Shown here in pieces: positions 1 to 8,694 of a stretch of 44,304 nucleotides of DNA. The stretch is taken from positions 1 to 44,304 of the forward strand of contig VSNM01000046.1 in NCBI GenBank assembly GCA_009774245.1. Direction: 5' to 3'. The notes under the pieces were generated by a model that ran no database searches, was not told the origin of the DNA, and worked only from the letters and a program-made list of their open reading frames with translations. The stretch's first letter is position 1. Every line of letters begins with the position of its first letter. The stretch comes from Lachnospiraceae bacterium (lineage in GTDB: Bacteria; Bacillota; Clostridia; Lachnospirales; Lachnospiraceae). Made by a program: the position numbers and the translations under genes.

Positions 1-362
1 TATTTATATTGCTTTATATCCTCTAAAAAATTTACTATTTGTTTTTTTAGATAATCAAAAGCTTTCTCAAAATCAGAATCAAATAGAGCTTTAAAGCTTG
101 GTGATAAACTTTTCTGTGAATCTTTGATATATATCTCAAAATCACTTGTATAAAACCCTTTTGTCTCTGAAATATTACGAAGTTTATAATGCAACCAATA
201 ACTAAAAGAGTCGTCACCAGATATATATTGTTCTATTGTCAACTTCGGAATATCCTTGATAGGATATTTTTTTAGAAATTCTTTTCTTTCACAAATACCA
301 CGGGCTTCTATTTTCTTTCCTTCTGTCATCCTATCTGATTCATATTGCCTTATCCAATCCAT
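1..362 (-). CDS. McrB-like restriction ATPase, N-terminal part (cut by window edge)
   Basis: An open frame of 120 codons runs off the left edge. It starts at ATG 362 with an AAGGGA ribosome site about 10 nt upstream. The visible protein holds a pattern I associate with the helical N-terminus of McrB-family AAA/GTPases of type IV restriction systems: RKEFLKKYPIKDIPKLTIEQY, then DSFSYWLHYKL, then a phenylalanine- and lysine-rich stretch. The family cleaves or senses modified DNA together with McrC-type nucleases. The AAA motifs would lie outside the window, so the assignment rests on the N-terminus only. The gene is AT-rich compared with its neighbour, as defence genes often are. A different AAA protein sharing this N-terminal domain is possible. 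Confidence 0.5.
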   Translation of the reverse strand, partial: MDWIRQYESDRMTEGKKIEARGICERKEFLKKYPIKDIPKLTIEQYISGDDSFSYWLHYKLRNISETKGFYTSDFEIYIKDSQKSLSPSFKALFDSDFEKAFDYLKKQIVNFLEDIKQYK

Positions 363-394
363 CGTTATCAATCCCTTGTATAATCTTGTTTTTT

Positions 395-922
395 CTATAT
401 CTCTCCTGTTTTGATTATATCACTCTTACCCTCTATTTTCCACCATAAAATATAGGGCATGACAACTGCCACGCCCCACATTTCTGATCGTTCTAACGAC
501 TTTTCAATCTTCCATTTCTGTCCTTTCAATTCATTCTGCTTCTCATACAGATTATTTCTCTCTTTGCAAAGTTGTTTCATTCGCTTTAACTACGCCCGTT
601 CTCCCTCCCGGCAATCCAGCTCTATCTTTTTATATTCCTCGATCAAATTGCGGATTGTATGACTTCCTTCAACTTCTCCATAAACGGTAATGCCTTTTTA
701 TCCCGATAATTCTTTGCACTCATCAACGCCCCGGCTCTGCCAACTGCCATTTTGCATCTTCATCATAAACGTGGATATTACGCTCCATGACTTCCTTTGA
801 CTGTACCATTTTGTTGATTTCCTGCTGTAACTTTTTCTGCTGTTTATTCAACTTTTCATTCTCGGATAACAACTTTTCTTTATCCCCTGTCAATCCTATC
901 AGATTCTCTAAGAAGTGCAACG
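395..922 (-). pseudogene. decayed coiled-coil gene, possibly the C-terminus of a Mob/Pre-type relaxase
   Basis: No single frame is open, but joining frames gives one coherent protein tail. Frame one covers about 922-725 (KALHFLENLIGL, then Lys/Gln/Glu-rich coiled coil to WQLAEPG). A shift continues it as ALMSAKNYRDKKALPFMEKL. A second shift gives NLIEEYKKIELDCREGERA, an in-frame TAG, then the 61-residue ORF at 395-580, which ends in a hydrophobic segment. Long coiled coils with a W-L-EPG / YRDKKA pattern resemble tails of MobV (Pre/Mob) plasmid mobilisation proteins, but this is from memory and weak. The relic starts immediately after the stop codon of the solute-binding gene, so an insertion or deletion junction lies near 922. 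Confidence 0.4.
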
Positions 923-924
923 CT

Positions 925-3276
925 TTATTCAAACAAATAAATCTCCACACTATCCGCAATCGCCTTCACCGCCGTGTCGATATCCTGCCTGCCCTCGAGA
1001 TATGCCGCGCCCTCCTTGTAGACAGCCTCCTCGAGCACCGCGTCGCTCAGATACGGCGTATCCAGTCCTGCGATCCAGCTCTCCAACCGGTCAATACCGT
1101 CCTGTTCGACAGGATAAATGGCATATTCATAGCCCCTGCCGTCCTTTGTCGAAGAACTGATGTAAAACTGCCATCCGTCCTCGCTAAGGTCGCTCTCCTC
1201 ATACGCAAACTGCGCCGGCAATGCGGTTTTATTCATAGGCAGACCCCACTGTAATGTCTTCTGGACATCGCTGCCCAGCATCACGCGCACAAACTCCGCC
1301 GCCGCGTCAGGATTCTTTGCCGTCGCACTGATTCCTACGAGTGACGCGGGGTGATAAACGCCGCTGCTCTGCCCATTTAACGGCCTGATCACAGTCCCCT
1401 CCATGCCCTGCGCTGTCGGTACGGACAGTGTATCCCGATAGGTGTGCGCATCCACGATCTCCCCGTAAGCAATCGGTGACTCCTGCATCATATAACAGGT
1501 ATCTCTCGCGATCATGAAATATTTATCCTCCTCAATACTTTTTCCGTCCTCCCCGATCATCTGACGCTGATAGGAAAGAATCTCCTCCTGAGGCGTTCCA
1601 TTCATCTGCGCATCATACATCCTTTTGCTCTGCTCCAGAAATTCCCTGATTTTCGTCTGGTCAAGCTGCCCCTTGTCGTCCTTCCACGACGGTGCGCACA
1701 CCGGCACAAAGCGTCTCATAATCCCTCCCGCGGAACAGACTTCCATAAGATTGGTGTCCGGATACGCCTGTCTTGCCCGCTCCACCGCGTCCGCCATGGA
1801 CGAATAGTCGCTGACATTGTTCACATAGTCCCCGTTTCCATAGAGAACAGGGAGGTAAAATTTCGCCGGGACAACGTACGGAATGCCCTCCGACGCCAGC
1901 CCGTCAATAAAGTTCCTGTACAATCCCTCCTGTCCGTCGATCTCCTCAACGATATCCGTCAAGTCCCTGAGCGCGCCCTTTTCGACATACGTATTGATGT
2001 CCATGCCATCCAGCATGATAATGTCCGGTCCCGTGCCACCGAGCAGCTGCGTGTTGAGCTTCTTGAGCGCGTCCTCCCTTGTGACGCCGCCCTCGTCCAT
2101 TCCGACCTGGTACTCGACAAACATCTCTGGGTACTGTGTCTGATAAGTGGTGATCGCCTGCCTTACCAGATCGTCGTCATGCAGGCTAAAGACCGTGATC
2201 CTGTCGTCCGGCACAGAGGATACCTCCCCGTCGTAGGCAAACCTGACGATTTTCCCGTTGCCGTATGCCGCCAGGAACTCATTTTTGTCATTCATGGTCA
2301 CTGCCATGAGGCTGTTTGACGGGGCGCTGAGCGAGGACAGTTCCCCGTCGATCACCTGTTCCACCGCACTGCCGCCGATGATATGGCGATACAGTCCCTT
2401 ATCCCCTGCCACACAGATCGTATTGTCCGCGCACAGGAACGGATATGCCGTGTACCCGCCCCCTGTCCATTCCAGTCTCTCATAATGATCCGCTATGAAA
2501 CTGTCAAGCGTCTCGTCCTCGATAAAACTCTTATTTTCCAAGTCATACAGGAAAATTTTCTCCGAGGTCACACACATCAGCATGTTATCCCTGCACTGCA
2601 TCAGCTCGCATCCGTCCGCAAGCGTCATGAGCTTCTCCGATGTCCCTGCCCCGACATCGACCTGATAGATGTTTCGGCAGCCTGACGCATACGCGTAGAG
2701 CACTCCCTGATCGTCAAACGCCAGACATCCCAGACTGGAATCCGTATCCGGCAGTTCGACCGGTATCTGTTTTGAGGTATTGTCCGTATTGTAAATGTAC
2801 AGATTGAAAACATACGCACTCCCTCCATCCGGCTGACTTCCTGCACTGTCCATCCCGACGATCGCGATCGTGCCATCCTTCGCGATGGCTGCACCGACTG
2901 CGTAATGCTCCCCGACAAAATCATAAAACGCATCATTCGATTCAGCCTCCCACGTACTGCCTCCATCGGTTGACACGACCTTCTGTTTCGTCAGACAGTT
3001 CAGAAAAATGATCTGACCGTCATCTAGTATCTGCGTCCATACGAAGTCCGAAAATCCGCTGCTCTCATAAACCGTCGACTCCACATAACGCCCCTTGCCG
3101 CTGCTGTCAGCCGCATCCTTCTGCGTTTCATCAGATGAACCGCCCACAGCCACGTCTGACTGCACCCCTGACGTATTTTCTGACTGTTCCTTCACACCGC
3201 AGCCTGACGCGGCGACGCTTAGGGCTGCCGCCGTAAAAACAGCCGCCGTTCTCGTAACCATTGATTTTTTTCTCAT
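925..3276 (-). CDS. Solute-binding lipoprotein with an extra N-terminal domain
   Basis: 783 residues. The N-terminus has a basic region, a hydrophobic segment and a lipobox ending at Cys26 (AASGC), so the protein should be lipid-anchored outside the membrane. Residues about 60-370 hold repeated short beta-strand blocks (for example VVSTDGGSTWE) that look like a BNR/beta-propeller sensor region. Residues about 375-783 look like an ABC-transporter family 1 binding protein: ITVFSLHDDDLVRQAITTYQ, then LLGGTGPDIIMLDGMD, and later ATAKNPDAAAEFV. Ordinary binding proteins are about 400-450 residues, so this is a fusion. No permease or ATPase of an ABC importer lies nearby, so a sensory or scavenging role is as likely as import. 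GGAGGTAGGTT precedes the ATG. Its promoter carries the same direct repeat as the two-component system at 6.7 kb. Confidence 0.8.
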   Translation of the reverse strand: MRKKSMVTRTAAVFTAAALSVAASGCGVKEQSENTSGVQSDVAVGGSSDETQKDAADSSGKGRYVESTVYESSGFSDFVWTQILDDGQIIFLNCLTKQKVVSTDGGSTWEAESNDAFYDFVGEHYAVGAAIAKDGTIAIVGMDSAGSQPDGGSAYVFNLYIYNTDNTSKQIPVELPDTDSSLGCLAFDDQGVLYAYASGCRNIYQVDVGAGTSEKLMTLADGCELMQCRDNMLMCVTSEKIFLYDLENKSFIEDETLDSFIADHYERLEWTGGGYTAYPFLCADNTICVAGDKGLYRHIIGGSAVEQVIDGELSSLSAPSNSLMAVTMNDKNEFLAAYGNGKIVRFAYDGEVSSVPDDRITVFSLHDDDLVRQAITTYQTQYPEMFVEYQVGMDEGGVTREDALKKLNTQLLGGTGPDIIMLDGMDINTYVEKGALRDLTDIVEEIDGQEGLYRNFIDGLASEGIPYVVPAKFYLPVLYGNGDYVNNVSDYSSMADAVERARQAYPDTNLMEVCSAGGIMRRFVPVCAPSWKDDKGQLDQTKIREFLEQSKRMYDAQMNGTPQEEILSYQRQMIGEDGKSIEEDKYFMIARDTCYMMQESPIAYGEIVDAHTYRDTLSVPTAQGMEGTVIRPLNGQSSGVYHPASLVGISATAKNPDAAAEFVRVMLGSDVQKTLQWGLPMNKTALPAQFAYEESDLSEDGWQFYISSSTKDGRGYEYAIYPVEQDGIDRLESWIAGLDTPYLSDAVLEEAVYKEGAAYLEGRQDIDTAVKAIADSVEIYLFE

Positions 3277-3320
3277 AACCTACCTCCATATGTAAATTGA
3301 TGTATGATTTGCATAGTGGT

Positions 3321-3353
3321 ATCGTAACACAGTTGTCTCTAAACAGTCTCTAA
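3321..3353 (-). promoter_or_regulatory. Response-regulator operator and -10 box of the solute-binding lipoprotein gene
   Basis: On the minus strand TTAGAGA occurs at 3353-3347 and 3342-3336, an 11-bp period, followed after 9 nt by TACGAT (3326-3321) as a -10 box. No good -35 box is present, which fits activation by an OmpR-type regulator bound over the -35 region. The layout is identical to the site at 6627-6659. Confidence 0.65.
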
Positions 3354-3387
3354 TTTTGAGAGTCAGTTTGCTTTTTGCAAGCTGACA

Positions 3388-3518
3388 AATCGAGTAGGGG
3401 AATGACCTTCTTCACTACTCACCGCGCGGGGCACGTGCAGTGAAGCTGCTAATTTCCTTATGTGCCTCTGCGCATCAAAAAAGGTGTATGATATTGATTA
3501 TCTCTTTATCATGCACCT
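3388..3518 (-). repeat. Structured intergenic element, copy A, with preceding hairpin
   Basis: Read on the minus strand: a hairpin (AGGTGCATGAT, 3518-3508, pairing with ATCATACACCT, 3492-3482) is followed by a run of T, then GATGCGCA and a two-stem body: outer stem GGCAC/GTGCC, loop side AAGGAAAT, inner stem GCAG/CTGC, GCGCG, and a last hairpin GAGTAG/CTACTC ending near 3388. Similar copies are at 17271-17412 and 33038-33160. The hairpin plus T-run could also end transcription from the ATPase gene upstream. Confidence 0.6.
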
Positions 3519-3620
3519 GTTAAACTTATTTTCCAGGAAATTATTTATTTTTTGCCATGTCCTGAATTTTCCCAACAATCTTCTCAATACAAATTATGTA
3601 ACTTTCTACCATATCCCTTG

Positions 3621-3746
3621 TTATCTCTTCTCATTCTCATCAAAATGTTTTTTGATCTCGTTCAGGCAAAATTTCACAATGACGGGACAAGCTTTTTCCC
3701 TTGTTCCCTCCCGTCTCGATGCCAGGTCAAGACTCCGTTCGTCCAT
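3621..3746 (-). CDS. 41-residue protein of unknown function, downstream of the AAA ATPase
   Basis: ATG 3746 is preceded by GAGGAG at good spacing and lies 11 nt after the ATPase stop. The peptide is charged (MDERSLDLASRREGTREK at the start, an amphipathic KFCLNEIKKHFDENEKR at the end). I do not recognise it. In other genomes COG1106-type ATPases are often followed by an RloB-like partner of about 200 residues. Here only this ORF and a further short frame (about 3610-3540, ending near IQDMAKNK) are seen. It may be a small partner, or the start of a gene broken by a shift. Confidence 0.4.
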   Translation of the reverse strand: MDERSLDLASRREGTREKACPVIVKFCLNEIKKHFDENEKR

Positions 3747-3757
3747 ACTACTCTCCT

Positions 3758-5005
3758 CTATCGCCCACAAGTTTCATCAGCAAAAGAAAAATTCCTATTT
3801 ACAACTGGAATTGCGCCATATTTACCAGAAATGTATCCTTTTTCCAGATTCTCTGTTTTCCTCACATTCTTGATCTCGACAAGCGAATATAAATCTGTTG
3901 ATCGATGCTGATCCAACTGTGTAAACCAAATCTGATCACGCCGAAACAGGCTGGAATCTAATAAACTTGTGTCATGTGTAGAAAAAATGAGCTGCGCGAA
4001 CTGATCATTTTTTGTCAAACTAAATAATTTTATAATCTGATAAACAATTGATTCATGCAAACTTGTCTCAATCTCATCACAAACCAGAATTTTGCCATTG
4101 CTGATAATATCAATAATGGGACAAATTACTTCAAACAATTTTCGAATGCCCCTGGATTCTTCAGACATTAAATCAGTCTCAAACTCATCATAAATCAATT
4201 TTGCCTCAATCATATTTGCATCTTGGGACGTCACCAGCATTTTCAAAGCCTCGGGCAGATCCTGCGGCAGATCTTTTGTTGTCAGTCTGGTTTTCTCCAG
4301 CCTCACTTTAACATCCTTAATTCCCGTCCCCAACGCCTGCAATATTTCCACAAAACCCTTTTTTATTTCCTCACTCTGCTGCATTAACTGAATGGAATAC
4401 TCCGTCCAATTATTCACCTGCGGATTATAGATCACAATATCTTCCGTAAAAAAAAGAAAGGCATTTTCTATCTCCTTAATATTCGTATAATTTGCAGCAC
4501 ACGACAAAAACAGCCTGTTCTCCTTTAAAATACCAATACTGACTCCAAAAACATTTTTATATTTGTCACCCGGCTTAATTTCCATGGCTTTTCTTTCAAA
4601 AATTTTCGCCTGACGCCCTTTGGGAAAATAGTATAAATACTCTTCCTGAACCGCATTTTTCACAATTGAAAATCCGTATGCATACCGTATGCCATCCTTT
4701 ACAAACTGAATATCATACACACTCGGAGTATCTGCCGGATTCAGTTTATGAGGTGCCTGAAAAATCCCCTGCCCCGGTTGATACTTAATGCTCTCGCTGA
4801 CCAAATTGCGCATAAACTCCAAAGCACTGATAAAATTACTTTTACCAGAACCATTTGCCCCATAAATTACTGCTGAACGCAGCACCCTGATATTCGAAAA
4901 GGATTTTAATGTCTCATCATATGTGTTATCACTGCTTGCGATTGTAGAAAAAGTTATTCTATCCTTAATTGATTTATGATTTGAACACGAAAATTGTAAA
5001 ATCAT
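3758..5005 (-). CDS. AAA-family ATPase of the COG1106 / RloA-like group
   Basis: 415 residues, full length for the family. Walker A is GANGSGKS at 49-56. An ABC-type signature-like SEESRGIRKL lies near 281-290, Walker B is ILVCDE with Asp310-Glu311, and the switch histidine is His344 in FSTHDTSLLD. The family ending RRDQIWF...YGAIP is present. Such SMC/OLD-like ATPases occur in anti-phage systems, usually with an RloB-type or nuclease partner. No classical partner is visible here. The gene has its own consensus promoter at 5036-5064 and an AAGGAG ribosome site. A defence role is inference from the family. Confidence 0.8.
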   Translation of the reverse strand: MILQFSCSNHKSIKDRITFSTIASSDNTYDETLKSFSNIRVLRSAVIYGANGSGKSNFISALEFMRNLVSESIKYQPGQGIFQAPHKLNPADTPSVYDIQFVKDGIRYAYGFSIVKNAVQEEYLYYFPKGRQAKIFERKAMEIKPGDKYKNVFGVSIGILKENRLFLSCAANYTNIKEIENAFLFFTEDIVIYNPQVNNWTEYSIQLMQQSEEIKKGFVEILQALGTGIKDVKVRLEKTRLTTKDLPQDLPEALKMLVTSQDANMIEAKLIYDEFETDLMSEESRGIRKLFEVICPIIDIISNGKILVCDEIETSLHESIVYQIIKLFSLTKNDQFAQLIFSTHDTSLLDSSLFRRDQIWFTQLDQHRSTDLYSLVEIKNVRKTENLEKGYISGKYGAIPVVNRNFSFADETCGR

Positions 5006-5035
5006 TGCAGTGCTCCTTTTTTATTTAATACCTAT

Positions 5036-5064
5036 ATATTACCCTCTATTAAAAGTTTTGTCAA
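5036..5064 (-). promoter_or_regulatory. Sigma-A-type promoter of the AAA ATPase gene
   Basis: Minus-strand TTGACA (5064-5059), 17-bp spacer, TAATAT (5041-5036), about 30 nt upstream of the start codon. Confidence 0.7.
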
Positions 5065-5204
5065 TTATTTCTGCACCTTTTCTGCAAATTTTGACTTTAA
5101 ATCATTATTTTTACCAATATAAAAACCATAAAGCTATCCTAATTCCCTACCAGTGAAAAAAATACTGTCTATCTACCCCATCTCCAACCAGACACAAATC
5201 ACAG

Positions 5205-5233
5205 TTGTATCCCCGCCAGAAATAGATTATAAT
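5205..5233 (+). promoter_or_regulatory. Promoter of the DUF4026 gene
   Basis: TTGTAT (5205-5210), 17-bp spacer, TATAAT (5228-5233), followed by GGAGG about 10 nt before ATG 5291. Confidence 0.55.
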
Positions 5234-5290
5234 GATATCACAAAAAACGCAGACTCGCAGAATCAATAAGAGATATGGAGGAAACAAACG

Positions 5291-6604
5291 ATGGCATTAT
5301 TTGACAATTTATTTGACAAACACAAGGAAAACCGGCCGGAAAACACATGGGAAAAGGAACTTTCGTTTATGGTTGTCATTCCCAAAAACGCAGCGGACAT
5401 TGACGACCTTGAACAACTGGCGGGGCGGCTCCAGGATACAGGCCTGTCGGTTACGGGGCGAAAGGACATATCACCGGCAAGCGGGCTGATGCTGCGCATC
5501 GCATCTGGTGAGCTGCAGTATATGGTGCACCTTGACACCATAACAGTTGAAATTCCGGAAATGTTCCGCATACAGCATCTTTTCCGCGATATTGACATGG
5601 AAGAAATCCAGCGGCAGACAAAAGGGCTGGTCGTGGAAATGATGTTTGATGAACATATCCTGGAGTCGTACCACACGCAGCTAAAGATCATCAGCGCACT
5701 GCTTCCGGACTGTCTCGCGGTTCTGGACCACAGCTCCGAGAAAGTACTCTCTGGAAAATGGATTCAGCTCGCTGCGCAGTCAAACGTACTGCCTTCCCCA
5801 AGATATATATTTACCGTGCAGGCCGTGGCCGGCGATTCCGACGAGGTATGGCTCCACAGCCATGGAATGAACCGGTGCGGACTCCCGGAGCTTGAAATAC
5901 TAAATTCCACCAAGGAGATGTTTAACGACCATTATAACATTATCGAGATCATGGCAAAGCGCCTGCTCGAGAGCGGGGAGCCGCCAAAGGAAAAAGAGCC
6001 GGTCTACCTTGCGATGGTCGCGGACGGGATTCCGCTGATGGCAACTGTCGTCAACTGGAAAGAAGCGGTGCGGAGATATCCCGCCGATATCCTTGGCAGC
6101 ATGTCGGACAGGACGGAGAGCCACAATGGAAACACGGCTGCTATTTTCTGTTATCCAAACCCAAAGGCCATGAAGAAAAAACAGTACTGCGAAGTGAGCG
6201 TATACGATGAATACTTAAGTCATAATCCGATCTATATGCTGACCACGCAGGAGACAGAGCGCATGAGAAGACTGGCAGCCGAGCGGCTGGCGTACATGCT
6301 GAAAATGTTTGGCCGGCAAAACATCAATATTCTTGTCAAGGTCGGACTCGAGACCGACAAGGAGTTCCAGGAACAGGGAAACGGTTTTGAGCATATCTGG
6401 TTTGACCTGAAGGAAAAACATGAGGATACCTTTACGGCAGAACTGACACAGGAGCCCTATTACATAAAAGACCTGCACGAAGGCGCTGTCCTGACCTTTC
6501 CGTACAGCCAGATCACGGACTGGATCATTTTTACGCCCGATGGCAGGGTGACGCCGGACGACGTATACCTCCTTGCGTATGACGGATGGAATCTGCAGGA
6601 ATAA
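5291..6604 (+). CDS. DUF4026 / DUF2314-domain protein
   Basis: 437 residues, soluble, no signal peptide. The C-terminal part (about 360-432: FEHIWFDLKEKHEDTFTAEL, then LHEGAVLTFPYSQITDWIIF) fits DUF2314, a domain often found at the end of DUF4026 proteins; the N-terminal 350 residues would be DUF4026. Biochemical function is unknown. It has its own promoter and a GGAGG site ending 8 nt before the ATG. It is followed by the two-component system but separated from it by that system's own promoter, so it is probably a single-gene unit. Confidence 0.7.
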   Translation: MALFDNLFDKHKENRPENTWEKELSFMVVIPKNAADIDDLEQLAGRLQDTGLSVTGRKDISPASGLMLRIASGELQYMVHLDTITVEIPEMFRIQHLFRDIDMEEIQRQTKGLVVEMMFDEHILESYHTQLKIISALLPDCLAVLDHSSEKVLSGKWIQLAAQSNVLPSPRYIFTVQAVAGDSDEVWLHSHGMNRCGLPELEILNSTKEMFNDHYNIIEIMAKRLLESGEPPKEKEPVYLAMVADGIPLMATVVNWKEAVRRYPADILGSMSDRTESHNGNTAAIFCYPNPKAMKKKQYCEVSVYDEYLSHNPIYMLTTQETERMRRLAAERLAYMLKMFGRQNINILVKVGLETDKEFQEQGNGFEHIWFDLKEKHEDTFTAELTQEPYYIKDLHEGAVLTFPYSQITDWIIFTPDGRVTPDDVYLLAYDGWNLQE

Positions 6605-6626
6605 ATTTTTTGGTCCAAGGCAATAT

Positions 6627-6659
6627 TTAGAGAAAAATTAGAGATAAATAAAGTATAAT
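6627..6659 (+). promoter_or_regulatory. Autoregulatory operator and -10 box of the two-component system
   Basis: TTAGAGA at 6627-6633 and again at 6638-6644 (11-bp period), then 9 nt, then TATAAT (6654-6659). Direct repeats with about one helical turn of spacing next to the -35 region are the usual target of OmpR/PhoB-type regulators. The same arrangement precedes the lipoprotein gene at 3276. Confidence 0.65.
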
Positions 6660-6702
6660 ATTTCTCAAAATATACAGTTCCTAAACAAATGGAGGCTTCA
6701 AC

Positions 6703-7377
6703 ATGCGCATACTACTTGCCGAAGATGATAAGAAACTAAACGAATCTCTCACAGCCCAGCTGACCGCAAAAGGCTTCGATGTGGATTCCTGTTACGACGG
6801 GGAGGAGGCCCTGTACTACGCCGAACAGAATATCCACGACGTGATCCTGCTCGACCGGATGCTTCCCCACATGGACGGCACATCCGTATTGACCAGCCTC
6901 CGCCAGCAGGGCAGCGGTATCCCAGTCATCCTCATAACAGCGCTCGGCACACTGAACGACAAAGTGACCGGGCTGAACCTGGGCGCGGACGATTATCTGG
7001 TAAAACCGTTCGCGTTCGAGGAACTGCTGGCGCGAATCCAGTGTGTCACGAGGCGCTCTCCCATCATCAGCCAGGCAGACCTGCCAGGCTACTGCGATAT
7101 CTGTTTTAACGAGGCGACAAACATGCTCACCGGTCCTTCAGGCAGCTGTTCCTGCTCCAGGCGCGAGGGCGCGATGCTCGACGTACTGATCAAGAACGGC
7201 GGGCAGACACTCTCGCGCAGCACGCTCCTTCTAAAGATATGGGGACCCGACAGCAATGTCGAGGAGGGAAACCTTGACAACTACATCTATTTTGTCCGCA
7301 GGCGGCTCAAAGCGGTCGGAAGCTGCCTGAACCTGAGAACCATCCGAGGAATCGGCTACTGTCTGATGGAGGAGTGA
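6703..7377 (+). CDS. OmpR/PhoB-family response regulator
   Basis: 224 residues. The receiver domain (1-115) has the acidic pair Asp8-Asp9, phosphoacceptor Asp51, Thr79 and Lys101. The C-terminal winged helix (about 128-222) ends with the typical LRTIRGIGYCL. GGAGG lies 9 nt before the ATG. The histidine kinase starts 3 nt after its stop, so the pair is translationally linked. The promoter carries TTAGAGA direct repeats shared with the solute-binding lipoprotein gene about 3.4 kb away, which suggests that gene as a target. Confidence 0.9.
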   Translation: MRILLAEDDKKLNESLTAQLTAKGFDVDSCYDGEEALYYAEQNIHDVILLDRMLPHMDGTSVLTSLRQQGSGIPVILITALGTLNDKVTGLNLGADDYLVKPFAFEELLARIQCVTRRSPIISQADLPGYCDICFNEATNMLTGPSGSCSCSRREGAMLDVLIKNGGQTLSRSTLLLKIWGPDSNVEEGNLDNYIYFVRRRLKAVGSCLNLRTIRGIGYCLMEE

Positions 7378-7380
7378 CTC

Positions 7381-8694
7381 ATGAATACCATCAAAAAAGC
7401 ACAGTTCCACCTAACCTTGTTAAACGGCGGCATCACCACGCTCATCCTGATCATCATGACACTCGGCTACCTGTTCATATCCGAGAACAATATGATGCAG
7501 AGCAGGCTTTCCTCTTACCCGAGAGACATCTATCCGATCGCCTCCTACATCGAACAGCAGGATATCATCAGCAGCACATGGCTGTCGCAGCTCGAATCCA
7601 ACAACCGCTACTATATCTCCCTGATGGACAACGGTGCGGAATTTCTCTATAACGTAAACAAAGAGCTTATCGTCGACGACAGGCAGCAGGTCCTTGGCGC
7701 CGCATGGAAACTTTACCATGACGACAGCGTTCCCAAGACCACACATACCTTGTCACTCAACAGTGGCTATGTCTCCTACATCATGGATTATAAAACTGAC
7801 ACGAGTGTCAGTTCCTCGACATATTACTGCTTTATCATAAGTATCGAAAAGAATCACTCCATGCTTGAAATCCTACTGACAGCGCCCCTTGAAGATATCA
7901 AGGAACAGATCACAAGGCAGCGCTTTTTGTTCTTGGGAATCATCACACTCGCACTCATCGCGATCTGGATTTTCGCATGGTTTTTCACTGGAAAGCTGCT
8001 CAATCCCATCGAGGCAAACCGACTCCGCCAGAACCAGTTTATCGCTGCCGCCTCACATGAACTGCGCACACCGCTCGCAGTGATCTTGTCCTGCGCGGAG
8101 GCCGGTCTGACCAAAAACGAAATCCCAGAACTGATAACCATAAAGAGCGAATCCCTGCGCACTTCAAGACTGCTTGGCGACATGCTCACACTGCTTAGCT
8201 GCGATACGGGCCACCTTGATATCCAACCCGAAAGCACCCCGCTTGACACACTGGTCCTCAACGCGTGCGAGGCTTTTGAAAACATTGCTGCTGCCAAGCA
8301 CATACGCATCAGTGCATCACTCCCTGACAGCGCCCTTCCCGACTGTATGTGCGACAGCGAGCGCATCATGCAGGTGCTCACAATCCTGCTGCACAACGCC
8401 GTCAGCTACACACCAGAGGGCGGAAAAATCTGCCTCTCTGTCGCATACACGAATTCACTGCACAGGGCAAACCGGCACTTCGAGATCAGGATATCCGACA
8501 CGGGTATCGGAATCAGCGACGAGGAGAAGAGCAAAATCTTTGACCGCTTTTACCGCAGTGAAAAAGCCCGAAGTGATAAAAATCACTTCGGACTTGGTTT
8601 ATCAATTGCCTATGATATCATCACAGCGCACCACGGAACGATCGCCGTGACCGACACTCCCGGCGGTGGTACGACGTTTATTATTACGCTTTAG
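7381..8694 (+). CDS. Sensor histidine kinase
   Basis: 437 residues. Two membrane helices (about 15-35 and 182-205) bound an external sensor region of about 145 residues. The HisKA domain follows with His226 in SHELRTP. The catalytic domain shows the N box (LLHNAVSYTPEGG), G1 (DTGIGI), F box (FDRFYRS) and G2 (HFGLGLSIAYDI). No clear HAMP domain is seen, only a short linker. It forms an operon with the regulator upstream. Its stop overlaps the stop of the convergent EF-G-like gene by 4 nt, with no room for a terminator. The signal sensed is unknown. Confidence 0.9.
   Translation: MNTIKKAQFHLTLLNGGITTLILIIMTLGYLFISENNMMQSRLSSYPRDIYPIASYIEQQDIISSTWLSQLESNNRYYISLMDNGAEFLYNVNKELIVDDRQQVLGAAWKLYHDDSVPKTTHTLSLNSGYVSYIMDYKTDTSVSSSTYYCFIISIEKNHSMLEILLTAPLEDIKEQITRQRFLFLGIITLALIAIWIFAWFFTGKLLNPIEANRLRQNQFIAAASHELRTPLAVILSCAEAGLTKNEIPELITIKSESLRTSRLLGDMLTLLSCDTGHLDIQPESTPLDTLVLNACEAFENIAAAKHIRISASLPDSALPDCMCDSERIMQVLTILLHNAVSYTPEGGKICLSVAYTNSLHRANRHFEIRISDTGIGISDEEKSKIFDRFYRSEKARSDKNHFGLGLSIAYDIITAHHGTIAVTDTPGGGTTFIITL

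Noticed and set aside
170..178. BlaI half-site AAATATTAC
   Set aside because: Inside the McrB-like coding region, with no matching second half at the right distance.
3460..3911. Plus-strand open frames over the ATPase 3' end
   Set aside because: They overlap the well-supported minus-strand ATPase gene and the small ORF, lack ribosome sites, and have compositions typical of antisense frames.
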